From contig CALYQY010000015.1 in assembly GCA_945291235.1 (NCBI GenBank), positions 1 to 33,271 of the forward strand: DNA of 33,271 nt, given 5' to 3'. Within the stretch, counting starts at the first letter, position 1. Each line of letters starts with the position of its first letter. Origin of the DNA: an uncultured Gilliamella sp. (GTDB lineage: Bacteria; Pseudomonadota; Gammaproteobacteria; Enterobacterales; Enterobacteriaceae). Made by a program: the position numbers and the translations under genes. Under the pieces are notes generated by a model. The model had not been told where the DNA came from. It saw only the letters and a program-made list of their open reading frames with translations, and searched no databases. Below, in pieces: positions 26,500 to 33,271 of this stretch.

Positions 26500-26985
26500 C
26501 CCTATTAATTTATTTTATTGTTTTGCTGAGTAAACACTTAAAATTTTTGCGTTGGTTTGGGCAATTGCCACTGTTATTTCTTAATTAAATAAACCGGTCG
26601 TAAAAGGTATCTGCTTAAAAGACATAATGGCAATATTATCATGCTCAACTTGAAAAAGGATTAATCTAAAGTGTAAAGCAAACAGCAAAGTGGCGGTGTT
26701 ACACCCACACTTTAGCGCTCGATATGCATGCTAAAAGGCTAAACGCTGCACTTATAAATATAGATATTTTCCAACAGCAAATTGTAAACAATTCAAACCA
26801 TTACCGTTACCCCTCAATCACGCAAATAATTAGGCAGGACTATTTGCTCTATTATAAATAATCTCGCACTAACCCCAGCTGATAAACAGTCATTGCACTT
26901 TTTGCCAGAAAGAGTATAATTTCGGGGCTTTGATTTTGTCCATGTTGGGCAAAAGAAAGATTATTTTTTAATTTAAGAGGATGTT
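26500..26985. other. Non-coding region between manO and rpsP
   Basis: About 486 bases with no supported gene. It contains a perfect 9-bp inverted repeat, CTAAAGTGT (26666-26674) and ACACTTTAG (26707-26715), enclosing the palindrome GGTGTTACACC (26695-26705), and the rpsP promoter near its end. The rest shows nothing recognisable; there is no tRNA cloverleaf. Confidence 0.6.
26893..26920 (+). promoter_or_regulatory. Sigma70 promoter of rpsP-rimM-trmD-rplS
   Basis: TTGCAC (26893-26898) and a perfect TATAAT (26915-26920) with a 16-base spacer. The start site would be near 26927, followed by GGGG, leaving a leader of about 60 bases before rpsP. Confidence 0.8.
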
Positions 26986-27234
26986 ATGGTAACTATTCGT
27001 TTAGCTCGTGGTGGCTCTAAAAAGCGCCCTTTTTATCAAGTAGTTGTCACTGATAGCCGTAACCCACGTGATGGTCGTTTTATTGAGCGCGTTGGCTTTT
27101 TTAATCCAATTGCACAAGGTAAAGCAGAAGAATTACGTTTAGATCTTGATCGCGTAAATCATTGGGTTGGTTTAGGTGCAACTGTTTCTGATCGTGTTAA
27201 TTCATTGATCAAACAAGCACAAAAAGCTGCTTAA
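26986..27234 (+). CDS. rpsP: 30S ribosomal protein bS16
   Basis: Small-subunit protein that binds 16S rRNA early in assembly. 82 residues, exactly typical; [20 protein letters not shown] and [19 protein letters not shown] are diagnostic. First gene of the conserved rpsP-rimM-trmD-rplS operon; AAGAGGA lies 6 bases before the ATG. ffh, often close upstream in enterics, is not present here. Confidence 0.98.
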   Translation: MVTIRLARGGSKKRPFYQVVVTDSRNPRDGRFIERVGFFNPIAQGKAEELRLDLDRVNHWVGLGATVSDRVNSLIKQAQKAA

Positions 27235-27252
27235 TTAAGTAATAGTGTAAAG

Positions 27253-27780
27253 ATGAATACTGAGAATCTAATCGTTGTTGGTAAACTTGGTTCAAGCTAC
27301 GGAATTCGTGGATGGCTCAGGATTTTTTCGTTTACAGAATTTCCGGATAGTATCTTTGATTACACCCCTTGGTATATCCAGCGTGCTGGACAATGGCAAG
27401 AAGTAATCGTAGAAAGCTTTAAACCGCATAATCAGGATATGATTGTCAAACTCAAAGGCGTTGATGATCGAGATCAAGCAAATGCATTAACGAATGCTGA
27501 AGTATTTGTTGATGCTGATAAATTGCCTAAGCTCAATCAAGGCGATTTTTATTGGAAAGATCTTATCGGCTGTCGAGTGAAAACAGTTAACGGTTATGAC
27601 TTAGGTCAAGTCACTGATTTAATGGAAACCGGTTCTAATGATGTGTTGGTCGTTAAAGCCAATCTAAAAGATGCATTTGGAGCAACAGAACGTTTAATCC
27701 CTTTTGTTGAAGAACAATTTATTAAACAAGTTGATTTAACAACAAAAATGATTGTGGTCGATTGGGATCCCGCATTTTAA
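27253..27780 (+). CDS. rimM: Ribosome maturation factor RimM
   Basis: Cytoplasmic assembly factor for the head of the 30S subunit; it binds uS19 and helps 16S rRNA processing. 175 residues. The N-terminal barrel domain carries [21 protein letters not shown] split as [12 protein letters not shown] and LRIFSFTE; the C-terminal PRC-barrel has [11 protein letters not shown] and [10 protein letters not shown], and the ending [15 protein letters not shown] is conserved. It lies 18 bases after rpsP and 16 before trmD. Confidence 0.97.
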   Translation: MNTENLIVVGKLGSSYGIRGWLRIFSFTEFPDSIFDYTPWYIQRAGQWQEVIVESFKPHNQDMIVKLKGVDDRDQANALTNAEVFVDADKLPKLNQGDFYWKDLIGCRVKTVNGYDLGQVTDLMETGSNDVLVVKANLKDAFGATERLIPFVEEQFIKQVDLTTKMIVVDWDPAF

Positions 27781-27796
27781 TCGGTAAGGTAAGAAT

Positions 27797-28549
27797 ATGT
27801 GGATTGGCGTAATTAGCCTTTTTCCCGAAATGTTCCAAGCTATTACCTGTTATGGTGTAACTGGTCGAGCAGTAAAAAACGGACTGTTAACAGTAGAATA
27901 TTGGAACCCGCGCGATTTTGCGCATGATAAGCATAAGACTGTCGATGATAGGCCTTATGGTGGTGGTCCCGGCATGTTAATGATGGTACAACCACTTAGA
28001 GATGCGATTCATGCTGCGAAAGCAGTAGCAGGTGAAAATACAAAAGTAATCTATCTTTCCCCACAAGGGCGCAAATTAAACCAACAAGGTGTTTGCGAGT
28101 TGTCACAATATCAAAAATTGATTTTGATTTGTGGTCGATATGAAGGTATAGATGAACGCGTTATCCAAACCGAAATTGATGAAGAATGGTCAATTGGGGA
28201 TTACGTGTTAAGTGGCGGTGAATTACCGGCGATGACAATGATTGATGCATTAGCAAGGTTTATTCCAGGTGTATTGAATCATGAATCATCAGCAGAAGAA
28301 GACTCTTTTGCAAACGGTTTACTTGATTGTCCACACTATACCAGACCTGAGGTGTTAGATGGAATGGCGGTGCCTGATGTGTTAATGTCTGGTCACCATG
28401 AAGCGATTCGTCGCTGGCGATTGAAACAATCACTAGGACGAACTTGGTTGAGAAGAGAAGATCTTCTTGAAAATCTAGCTCTGACTGATGAAGAGCAACG
28501 TTTACTCACTGAATTCCAACGGGAATATCGTGATAAACATAGCGACTAA
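27797..28549 (+). CDS. trmD: tRNA (guanine-N1)-methyltransferase TrmD
   Basis: Methylates G37 of tRNAs read by CNN codons with S-adenosylmethionine, preventing +1 frameshifts. 250 residues. It begins [17 protein letters not shown]; the trefoil-knot SAM site includes [14 protein letters not shown] near 54-67, [11 protein letters not shown] near 86-96, [13 protein letters not shown] near 110-122 and [15 protein letters not shown] near 132-146. Catalytic Asp lies in the C-terminal lobe near [18 protein letters not shown]. Third gene of the operon. Confidence 0.98.
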   Translation: MWIGVISLFPEMFQAITCYGVTGRAVKNGLLTVEYWNPRDFAHDKHKTVDDRPYGGGPGMLMMVQPLRDAIHAAKAVAGENTKVIYLSPQGRKLNQQGVCELSQYQKLILICGRYEGIDERVIQTEIDEEWSIGDYVLSGGELPAMTMIDALARFIPGVLNHESSAEEDSFANGLLDCPHYTRPEVLDGMAVPDVLMSGHHEAIRRWRLKQSLGRTWLRREDLLENLALTDEEQRLLTEFQREYRDKHSD

Positions 28550-28562
28550 TATTTCAGTATAA

Positions 28563-28931
<369 letters not shown>

Positions 28932-28982
28932 TATTGATTGGTTACAATTTAAAAACCAATTAAAATATATCAGATTAAATAT

Positions 28983-29007
28983 GGTCACCTTTACGGTGGC
29001 CGTTTTT
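28983..29007 (+). terminator. Rho-independent terminator after rplS
   Basis: GGTCACC and GGTGGCC form a 7-bp stem (one G-T pair) with a 5-base loop, followed by GTTTTTG. It is the expected end of the ribosomal operon. Confidence 0.85.
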
Positions 29008-29090
29008 GTATCTATCATATTATCTTCCAGCCAACTGTCTGAAGTTGACAACTAAATCCAATTTACTGTTATTCTTTGAAAGGTAATACT

Positions 29091-29693
29091 ATGAGTAACT
29101 ATCTTGTTGATATTGTCTCAACAACCATAAAACTCTTTGCCCTTATGACGCCGCCAGCGGTATTAAGCGCATTTTTAAGTGGTACTAAACAGTACGACGA
29201 ATCATTACGCCGCAAAACCGCGCGTAAAACATCGTGTGCAGTATTTATTATTGGTATCATATTATTCTTTTTCGGTAATACCCTGTTTAGCGTTTTTGGT
29301 TTTACCTTAAATGCGTTTCGAATCGGCTCTGGTGCTTTACTGTTTATTACCGCAGTTTCATTAATGAATGACTCGCCGGAAAAAAACAAAATTAGTAGCG
29401 ATGATGATATCAGCGTCGTTCCGCTTGCGGTACCGCTGTGTATGGGGCCTGCGTCTATCGGGACAATCATTGTTATGGGCACCAGTTCCGTCGGATTTGC
29501 TGCAAACATGGTAGGCGCCGTCTCTTTATTGATCGCCTCTTTAGGCATCTACGCCATGCTTTTATGCGCCAAAACGATTGCTAAAGTATTAAAAAATACC
29601 GGCATTGCGATATTATCAAAATTAACCGGATTGTTAGTGTCCGCTATCGCAGCACAAGTTGTGTTTACCGGGGTTGCGGCATTTTTAAAATAG
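29091..29693 (+). CDS. MarC-family integral membrane protein
   Basis: Inner-membrane protein of the MarC/YhgN/YchE (SnatA-type) family; some members are proposed neutral amino-acid transporters, but the role of most is unknown. 200 residues from ATG 29091 with AAAGGT 6 bases upstream; an ATG at 29076 lacks a ribosome site. About six helices; the family motifs are TLNAFRIGSGALLFITAVSL near 66-85 and VVPLAVPLCMGPASIGTIIV near 110-129, and the C-terminal LTGLLVSAIAAQVVFTGVAA is typical. The N-terminal MTPPAVLSAFLSG replaces the usual DPLGNLP-like segment, so it is a diverged or YchE-like member. Single gene between two terminators. Confidence 0.87.
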   Translation: MSNYLVDIVSTTIKLFALMTPPAVLSAFLSGTKQYDESLRRKTARKTSCAVFIIGIILFFFGNTLFSVFGFTLNAFRIGSGALLFITAVSLMNDSPEKNKISSDDDISVVPLAVPLCMGPASIGTIIVMGTSSVGFAANMVGAVSLLIASLGIYAMLLCAKTIAKVLKNTGIAILSKLTGLLVSAIAAQVVFTGVAAFLK

Positions 29694-29705
29694 TCATCTA
29701 ACGTT

Positions 29706-29755
29706 GCTGTGCAAACAAAGTCACGCTTTGAGCACACAGCCTTAAACGTTTTATC
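29706..29755 (+). terminator. Terminator-like hairpin after the MarC-family gene
   Basis: GCTGTG (29706-29711) pairs with CACAGC (29735-29740), with an inner CAAAG-TCACG-CTTTG stem-loop. It is followed by CTTAAACGTTTTATC, and lies 12 bases after the stop codon. Confidence 0.5.
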
Positions 29756-29769
29756 GATAAGATTTTGAC

Positions 29770-29803
29770 ATGTAATCATCATCCTAAGTGATGATGATTA
29801 CAT
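29770..29803. terminator. Symmetric hairpin between convergent MarC-family and permease genes
   Basis: ATGTAATCATCATC (29770-29783) and GATGATGATTACAT (29790-29803) are a perfect 14-bp stem with a 6-base loop. It lies 13 bases from the end of the minus-strand permease. It has no strong T-run on either side but is well placed to stop both converging transcripts. Confidence 0.6.
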
Positions 29804-29816
29804 TGTTAGACACAAA

Positions 29817-31220
29817 CTAAGTTGACTTAGTTGTGATAGCGGGATTACGTTTTTTATAAAAAAAATAAGAAATTAAAATAATAGTAATTAATGCCAGTTC
29901 AGACAGTAAAATATAATGGCCTGACTCGCCAAACCAAACACCCAGTATAATCACAATATTGACCGTAATTGAAATCATGGCTAACCATGGAAACAGCGGT
30001 GATTTGAATTTAATCATCTCTTTCGGGTATTTACCACTGTTCACTCCCTTACGGAATTGATATTGACACCATGCAATGATAATCCAGGCAAAACAGCCGA
30101 CCTGTCCGGTACCGGCGACTAAATAAAGATAAAGCTTATCAGCAGCAATATATTTCGAAAATAGCGAAACTAACGCAATGATAGCAATAAAGAGAATGCC
30201 TTTTGTTGGTACCCCTCGTTTATTTACTTTGGAAAACGATTTGGGGGCTAAATTATCTTGTGCCATAGACCACAACATTCTTGAACTGGCATAAACGGCA
30301 GAATTAGCAGCCGAAATAGCAGCACAGAAGATCACAAATAGCATCATATAAGAGGCGAACTGAATCCCGGCCTTGTTAAAGACCCAGACAAATGGGCTGA
30401 TTTCATCGTGAGTAACGCCATAAGGATAGACAAGCGCCAACACCGCTATTGCTAATACATAAAATAGAATAATTCTAAAAGCAACGCCGGTAATAATTTT
30501 CGGTAAAACCGATTGTGGCGATTGTGCTTCGCCAGCCGCACTACCAATTAACTCTACCCCTTGAAATGAATAAGTGACAATTGTCATACAGACAAAAATC
30601 GACAAAAAGCCATTGGGAAACCAACCACTTTCTGTTTTAAATGTCGGCAGTAGATGCGTTTGCTCATATTGCTGATAAAGCAGATAAATGCCGGTGGCAA
30701 TAAAAGCAATAATCGCCAACACTTTTATGGTCGAAAACCAGTATTCACTTTCACCAAAGGCACGAACCGAGGTTAAATGCACCGAGGTGATCACAACTAA
30801 AATAATTAAACTAAAAAGATAGATAGGAATGGAAGGAAAGACTTGATGAGCAATCATAGCAGCCGCTGTAAGATCTGCCGCCATTGACAATACCCAACTT
30901 AACCAATATAACCAACCAATGGTGTAACTCCATATTGGATTGGGAATAAACATTAATGCATAGTGTTGGAAAGAACCAGCATGCGGAAAAGCGCAAGAAA
31001 GCTCACCTAAACAAAGCATCGTAGAGAGCATAATACTGCCCGCCATTAAATAGGCAATAATTGTCCCTAACGGTCCAACCGTGCTAAGAGGTGCTGCAAT
31101 ACCAATAAATAATCCCGTACCAATTGATCCGCCTAATGAAATCATCAAAAGATGACGATTTTTAAGGTTTTTCTTTAAGTTACTGGGATAAGGACTTTCT
31201 TGAGTTTCTGATATAGCCAT
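29817..31220 (-). CDS. Amino-acid permease, APC superfamily (AAT family)
   Basis: Inner-membrane proton-coupled amino-acid importer with about twelve helices, 467 residues. The N-terminal RHLLMISLGGSIGTGLFIG near 22-40 is the AAT-family substrate-binding signature (the GSGIGTG-like unwound helix). GELSCAFPHAGSFQHYA near 72-88 and FQGVELIGSAAGEAQSPQ near 219-236 are also typical. Family members carry lysine, arginine, proline, aromatic amino acids or GABA, and the sequence does not settle which. Its position behind a racemase-like gene suggests a substrate of that enzyme, perhaps a basic amino acid. AGG lies 9 bases before ATG 31220; a strong terminator stands just upstream. Confidence 0.9.
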   Translation of the reverse strand: MAISETQESPYPSNLKKNLKNRHLLMISLGGSIGTGLFIGIAAPLSTVGPLGTIIAYLMAGSIMLSTMLCLGELSCAFPHAGSFQHYALMFIPNPIWSYTIGWLYWLSWVLSMAADLTAAAMIAHQVFPSIPIYLFSLIILVVITSVHLTSVRAFGESEYWFSTIKVLAIIAFIATGIYLLYQQYEQTHLLPTFKTESGWFPNGFLSIFVCMTIVTYSFQGVELIGSAAGEAQSPQSVLPKIITGVAFRIILFYVLAIAVLALVYPYGVTHDEISPFVWVFNKAGIQFASYMMLFVIFCAAISAANSAVYASSRMLWSMAQDNLAPKSFSKVNKRGVPTKGILFIAIIALVSLFSKYIAADKLYLYLVAGTGQVGCFAWIIIAWCQYQFRKGVNSGKYPKEMIKFKSPLFPWLAMISITVNIVIILGVWFGESGHYILLSELALITIILISYFFYKKRNPAITTKST

Positions 31221-31240
31221 GTAAACCGCCTAGTAATCAA

Positions 31241-31266
31241 TAAAAGCTGCCGGTAACCCGGCAGCT
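31241..31266 (-). terminator. Rho-independent terminator/attenuator between racemase and permease genes
   Basis: On the minus strand AGCTGCCGG-GTTA-CCGGCAGCT, a perfect 9-bp GC-rich stem with a 4-base loop, then TTTATTG. It lies 8 bases after the racemase stop and about 20 before the permease ATG, so it would cut or attenuate read-through into the permease gene. Confidence 0.85.
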
Positions 31267-31274
31267 AGCACGAA

Positions 31275-32381
31275 TTAATAAATAAAACGTTTTTCTACGC
31301 CATTTGTTTGACATGCCATGAGTAAGGCTGTGTAATCGAGTTCAAAACCGATCATATCGCCGACTTTCAATGTTTCAGTTACATCTTCAATATCAACAAT
31401 AGTATGATCACTGGTTTGACCTAAAACAGTAATGTTATCGTCGATAGGAACACAGTTTTCGGCCGGAACGTCTTGACGTCCAAAAGCCAATAAAGCACGT
31501 TTACGTGTACCATTATCAACAAATGTTTTACTATTTAAAAATGCATCAACCCCTAACTCACCAACAGGAACAGTAGGTTTACTATTGAGCTCGATGATTT
31601 GGGCATATAATTTATATAAATTACTGCATGCCTTCTCAACAGGTTTATTTGAGTGGTGGAATTCATCAAGATATTTCATATCCACATACTCAATACCAAA
31701 CTCATGTAAACCACCGATTCTGATGTGGTTTAATCCTTCAGGCCAAATACCTTTATCAAGCAGATGATAGCTGGTGCAATTACCTGCTGACAGATATTTG
31801 ATTTTGATATTACAAGCCTCTTCCACTTTACGTGCTATGTGTAAAAAATCCACGCCATTTTTAACGGTTGGCAGAACAGTACCATAGCAGTTAAAGTTGG
31901 TGCCAAGCCCATAAAGCTCAACACCTGGTAAAGATAATATGAGTTTAACGGTATCGATGATATCATCGAGGTGTTCAAACCAAATACCTTCACGTAAGTC
32001 ACCCATATCCACCATTAATAATACTTGATGAATTTTTTGTTGCTTAACGGCTTCATCCGAAAGCGCTTGGATAACTTGTTTTTCACTGTTTAAGCTAATA
32101 TCAGCATATTTAACAACATCGCTGATTTCGCTTAAACAAGGGCTACGTAATAAACAGGTCTTACAATTTAAGGCGTCTTTTAATTTTTTCAAATTGTAAG
32201 TTCTTGACTCAGCGATCACATCAATACCGCCGTCAAGCACGGCTTTGGCGGTTTCAACGCAACCATCAAAAACTTTATTGACGGCCATTACTTCAATGCC
32301 GTGTTTAGCTAACAGCTCTTTTTCAACACGAGCATTGTTTCTTAATTTACGTAAATCGATTTCCAATATAGGTTTGTACAT
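31275..32381 (-). CDS. PLP-dependent ornithine/alanine racemase-like protein (fold type III)
   Basis: Alanine-racemase N-terminal-type barrel enzyme close to the ornithine racemase (Orr) and YhfX group. 368 residues. The expected PLP lysine is in VMAVNKVFDG (Lys36). LLRSPCLSEISDVVKYADIS near 97-116, VDMGDLREGIWFE near 144-156, LYGLGTNFNCYG near 176-187 and YLSAGNCTSYHLLDKG near 215-230 are the barrel motifs. Near 285-375, PVGELGVDAFLN, KRALLAFGRQD and LGQTSDHTIVDIED match Orr proteins of clostridia well as I recall them. GAGGAG lies 7 bases before the ATG. It is flanked by two permeases, and interconversion of L- and D-ornithine or a related amino acid is the best guess. Confidence 0.85.
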   Translation of the reverse strand: MYKPILEIDLRKLRNNARVEKELLAKHGIEVMAVNKVFDGCVETAKAVLDGGIDVIAESRTYNLKKLKDALNCKTCLLRSPCLSEISDVVKYADISLNSEKQVIQALSDEAVKQQKIHQVLLMVDMGDLREGIWFEHLDDIIDTVKLILSLPGVELYGLGTNFNCYGTVLPTVKNGVDFLHIARKVEEACNIKIKYLSAGNCTSYHLLDKGIWPEGLNHIRIGGLHEFGIEYVDMKYLDEFHHSNKPVEKACSNLYKLYAQIIELNSKPTVPVGELGVDAFLNSKTFVDNGTRKRALLAFGRQDVPAENCVPIDDNITVLGQTSDHTIVDIEDVTETLKVGDMIGFELDYTALLMACQTNGVEKRFIY

Positions 32382-32399
32382 ACTTTACTCCTCTATATC

Positions 32400-33271
32400 T
32401 TATTGTTGTTGCAAGCGATTACGTTTTTGTGCTCTATGGTAGATCCATTCAGCTAACACAATAGCTAACACCGCACCACCAACAATTTTAGCGATATATT
32501 CAACATATCCACCCATATCGATTTGTGCAGGTGGGATAAACACTAAGATCACCGCAAATAGAGTCGATAAGAAACCTAACGCTGGTAACACAATCGGTAA
32601 CACTTTACCCGGAATTTTAAAGCTACGTGGTACATCAGGTTGAGTAATACGTAAACGATAATAAGCAATAAACATCACTAAATATGGGATAAAGTAACAG
32701 ATTGTTGTTAACGCCGTTAACATCCAATATGCTGCTGCAATACTCGGTGATACGAAAGTTGAGAAACAAAGTACGGTTACAATAATTGCTTGAACAATTA
32801 ACGCAAAAGCTGGTGTTTTATACACAGGGTGTAAACGACCAACACGTTCGCCAAGTAAATTATCTTCTTTTGATGCTTCTTGTAACATATAGATAGGGCC
32901 AACTAACCATGAGTTAATTTGTCCTAACGCACCAAAGAATAAACAGATTGCCATAACTGGTAATAACCAAGGCATATGTAACTCTTTTGCCGCCGCTTCC
33001 ATTGCTTGCATTACACCTGCAACAATATCAGTATCTTCAGCTGGCAATAACGTATTAATTGCCCAAGTACCAATCATATAGATACCAACGATAACAATTG
33101 CTGATACCGCCATTGCTTTAGGGAAATCACGTTGTGGATCACGAGTACGACCAGCGATCATCGGCGCAACTTCTAGCCCGGCAAAAGCAAACATCATGCT
33201 TGATAAAAATACAATCGTATCCCAGCTACTTAAATCCGGAATCCAATCACTAACATGGCTATAATCAGTTG
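32400..33271 (-). CDS. Amino-acid permease, APC superfamily (5' end cut by window edge)
   Basis: C-terminal part (about 289 codons) of an APC-superfamily amino-acid transporter; the frame stays open to the window edge, so the ATG at 33197 inside it is not the start. The residues before it, SDWIPDLSSWDTIVFLSSMM, continue the protein. FAFAGLEVAPMIAGRTRDP is the conserved helix 6 region of APC antiporters, and EDNLLGERVGRLHPVYKTPA resembles the glutamate/GABA and YjeM-like groups. At least seven helices are visible and the end is basic and Gln-rich. It is read before the racemase gene, with 18 bases between, so the two are probably one transcript. Substrate undetermined. Confidence 0.85.
   Translation of the reverse strand, partial: TDYSHVSDWIPDLSSWDTIVFLSSMMFAFAGLEVAPMIAGRTRDPQRDFPKAMAVSAIVIVGIYMIGTWAINTLLPAEDTDIVAGVMQAMEAAAKELHMPWLLPVMAICLFFGALGQINSWLVGPIYMLQEASKEDNLLGERVGRLHPVYKTPAFALIVQAIIVTVLCFSTFVSPSIAAAYWMLTALTTICYFIPYLVMFIAYYRLRITQPDVPRSFKIPGKVLPIVLPALGFLSTLFAVILVFIPPAQIDMGGYVEYIAKIVGGAVLAIVLAEWIYHRAQKRNRLQQQ

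Noticed and set aside
29099..29548. 149-codon open frame on the minus strand
   Set aside because: Lies wholly within the MarC-family gene on the other strand.
33195..33197. ATG that would make the right-edge permease a complete 265-residue protein
   Set aside because: The frame continues open upstream to the window edge with permease-like sequence, so the gene is truncated by the window, not short.

Overview
The window is AT-rich DNA from a gammaproteobacterium related to, but not part of, the classical Enterobacteriaceae. Core gene order is enteric: glnA-glnL-glnG, yibN-secB-gpsA, aas-lplT and rpsP-rimM-trmD-rplS. Strong A+T bias, short intergenic gaps, and a fructose PTS, Cra, NtrC and SecB that are enteric-like but diverged would suit a host-associated member of the Orbaceae (Gilliamella, Orbus or Frischella). 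That placement is inference from gene content, not a phylogeny. I see no rRNA, tRNA, CRISPR array, insertion sequence or prophage gene.

Layout. 1-4889 (minus strand): the fructose PTS operon fruB-fruK-fruA (fruA runs off the left edge), with the regulator gene cra just upstream. The fruB promoter shows a CRP site, a sigma70 promoter and a Cra operator in a textbook arrangement. 5058-8708 (minus): a four-gene iron/catecholate-siderophore ABC importer of the CeuBCDE type behind a Fur box. 8891-12906 (minus): glnG, glnL and glnA, with a sigma54 promoter and two NtrC sites upstream of glnA. 13361-15375 (plus): a cysteine-free YibN rhodanese, secB with a polyglutamine tail, and gpsA. 15448-16422 (minus): an ornithine cyclodeaminase-family gene. 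16623-20865 (plus): aas, lplT and murQ, a tightly packed envelope-recycling operon with a palindrome across its predicted start site. 21158-22891 (plus): an exported type-B carboxylesterase. 23220-26499 (plus): a mannose-family PTS (EIIAB, EIIC, EIID) followed by a DUF956/ManO protein. 26986-28931 (plus): rpsP, rimM, trmD, rplS. 29091-29693 (plus): a MarC-family membrane protein. 29817 to the right edge (minus): an amino-acid permease, a PLP-dependent ornithine/alanine-racemase-like enzyme and a second amino-acid permease cut by the edge.

The most unusual item is the mannose-family PTS cluster. Its proteins, and the trailing DUF956 gene, read like the manLMN-manO operon of lactobacilli and streptococci rather than the manXYZ of enterics, which suggests transfer between phyla. 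Other points worth attention are the loss of the catalytic cysteine in YibN, the absence of grxC from the secB locus, murQ overlapping lplT, the operator-like palindrome before aas, and a strong terminator between the racemase and permease genes. Functionally the window combines sugar uptake (fructose, mannose-type), nitrogen control, iron scavenging, envelope repair and recycling, and amino-acid transport and racemisation, as expected of a fermentative gut or animal-associated bacterium.
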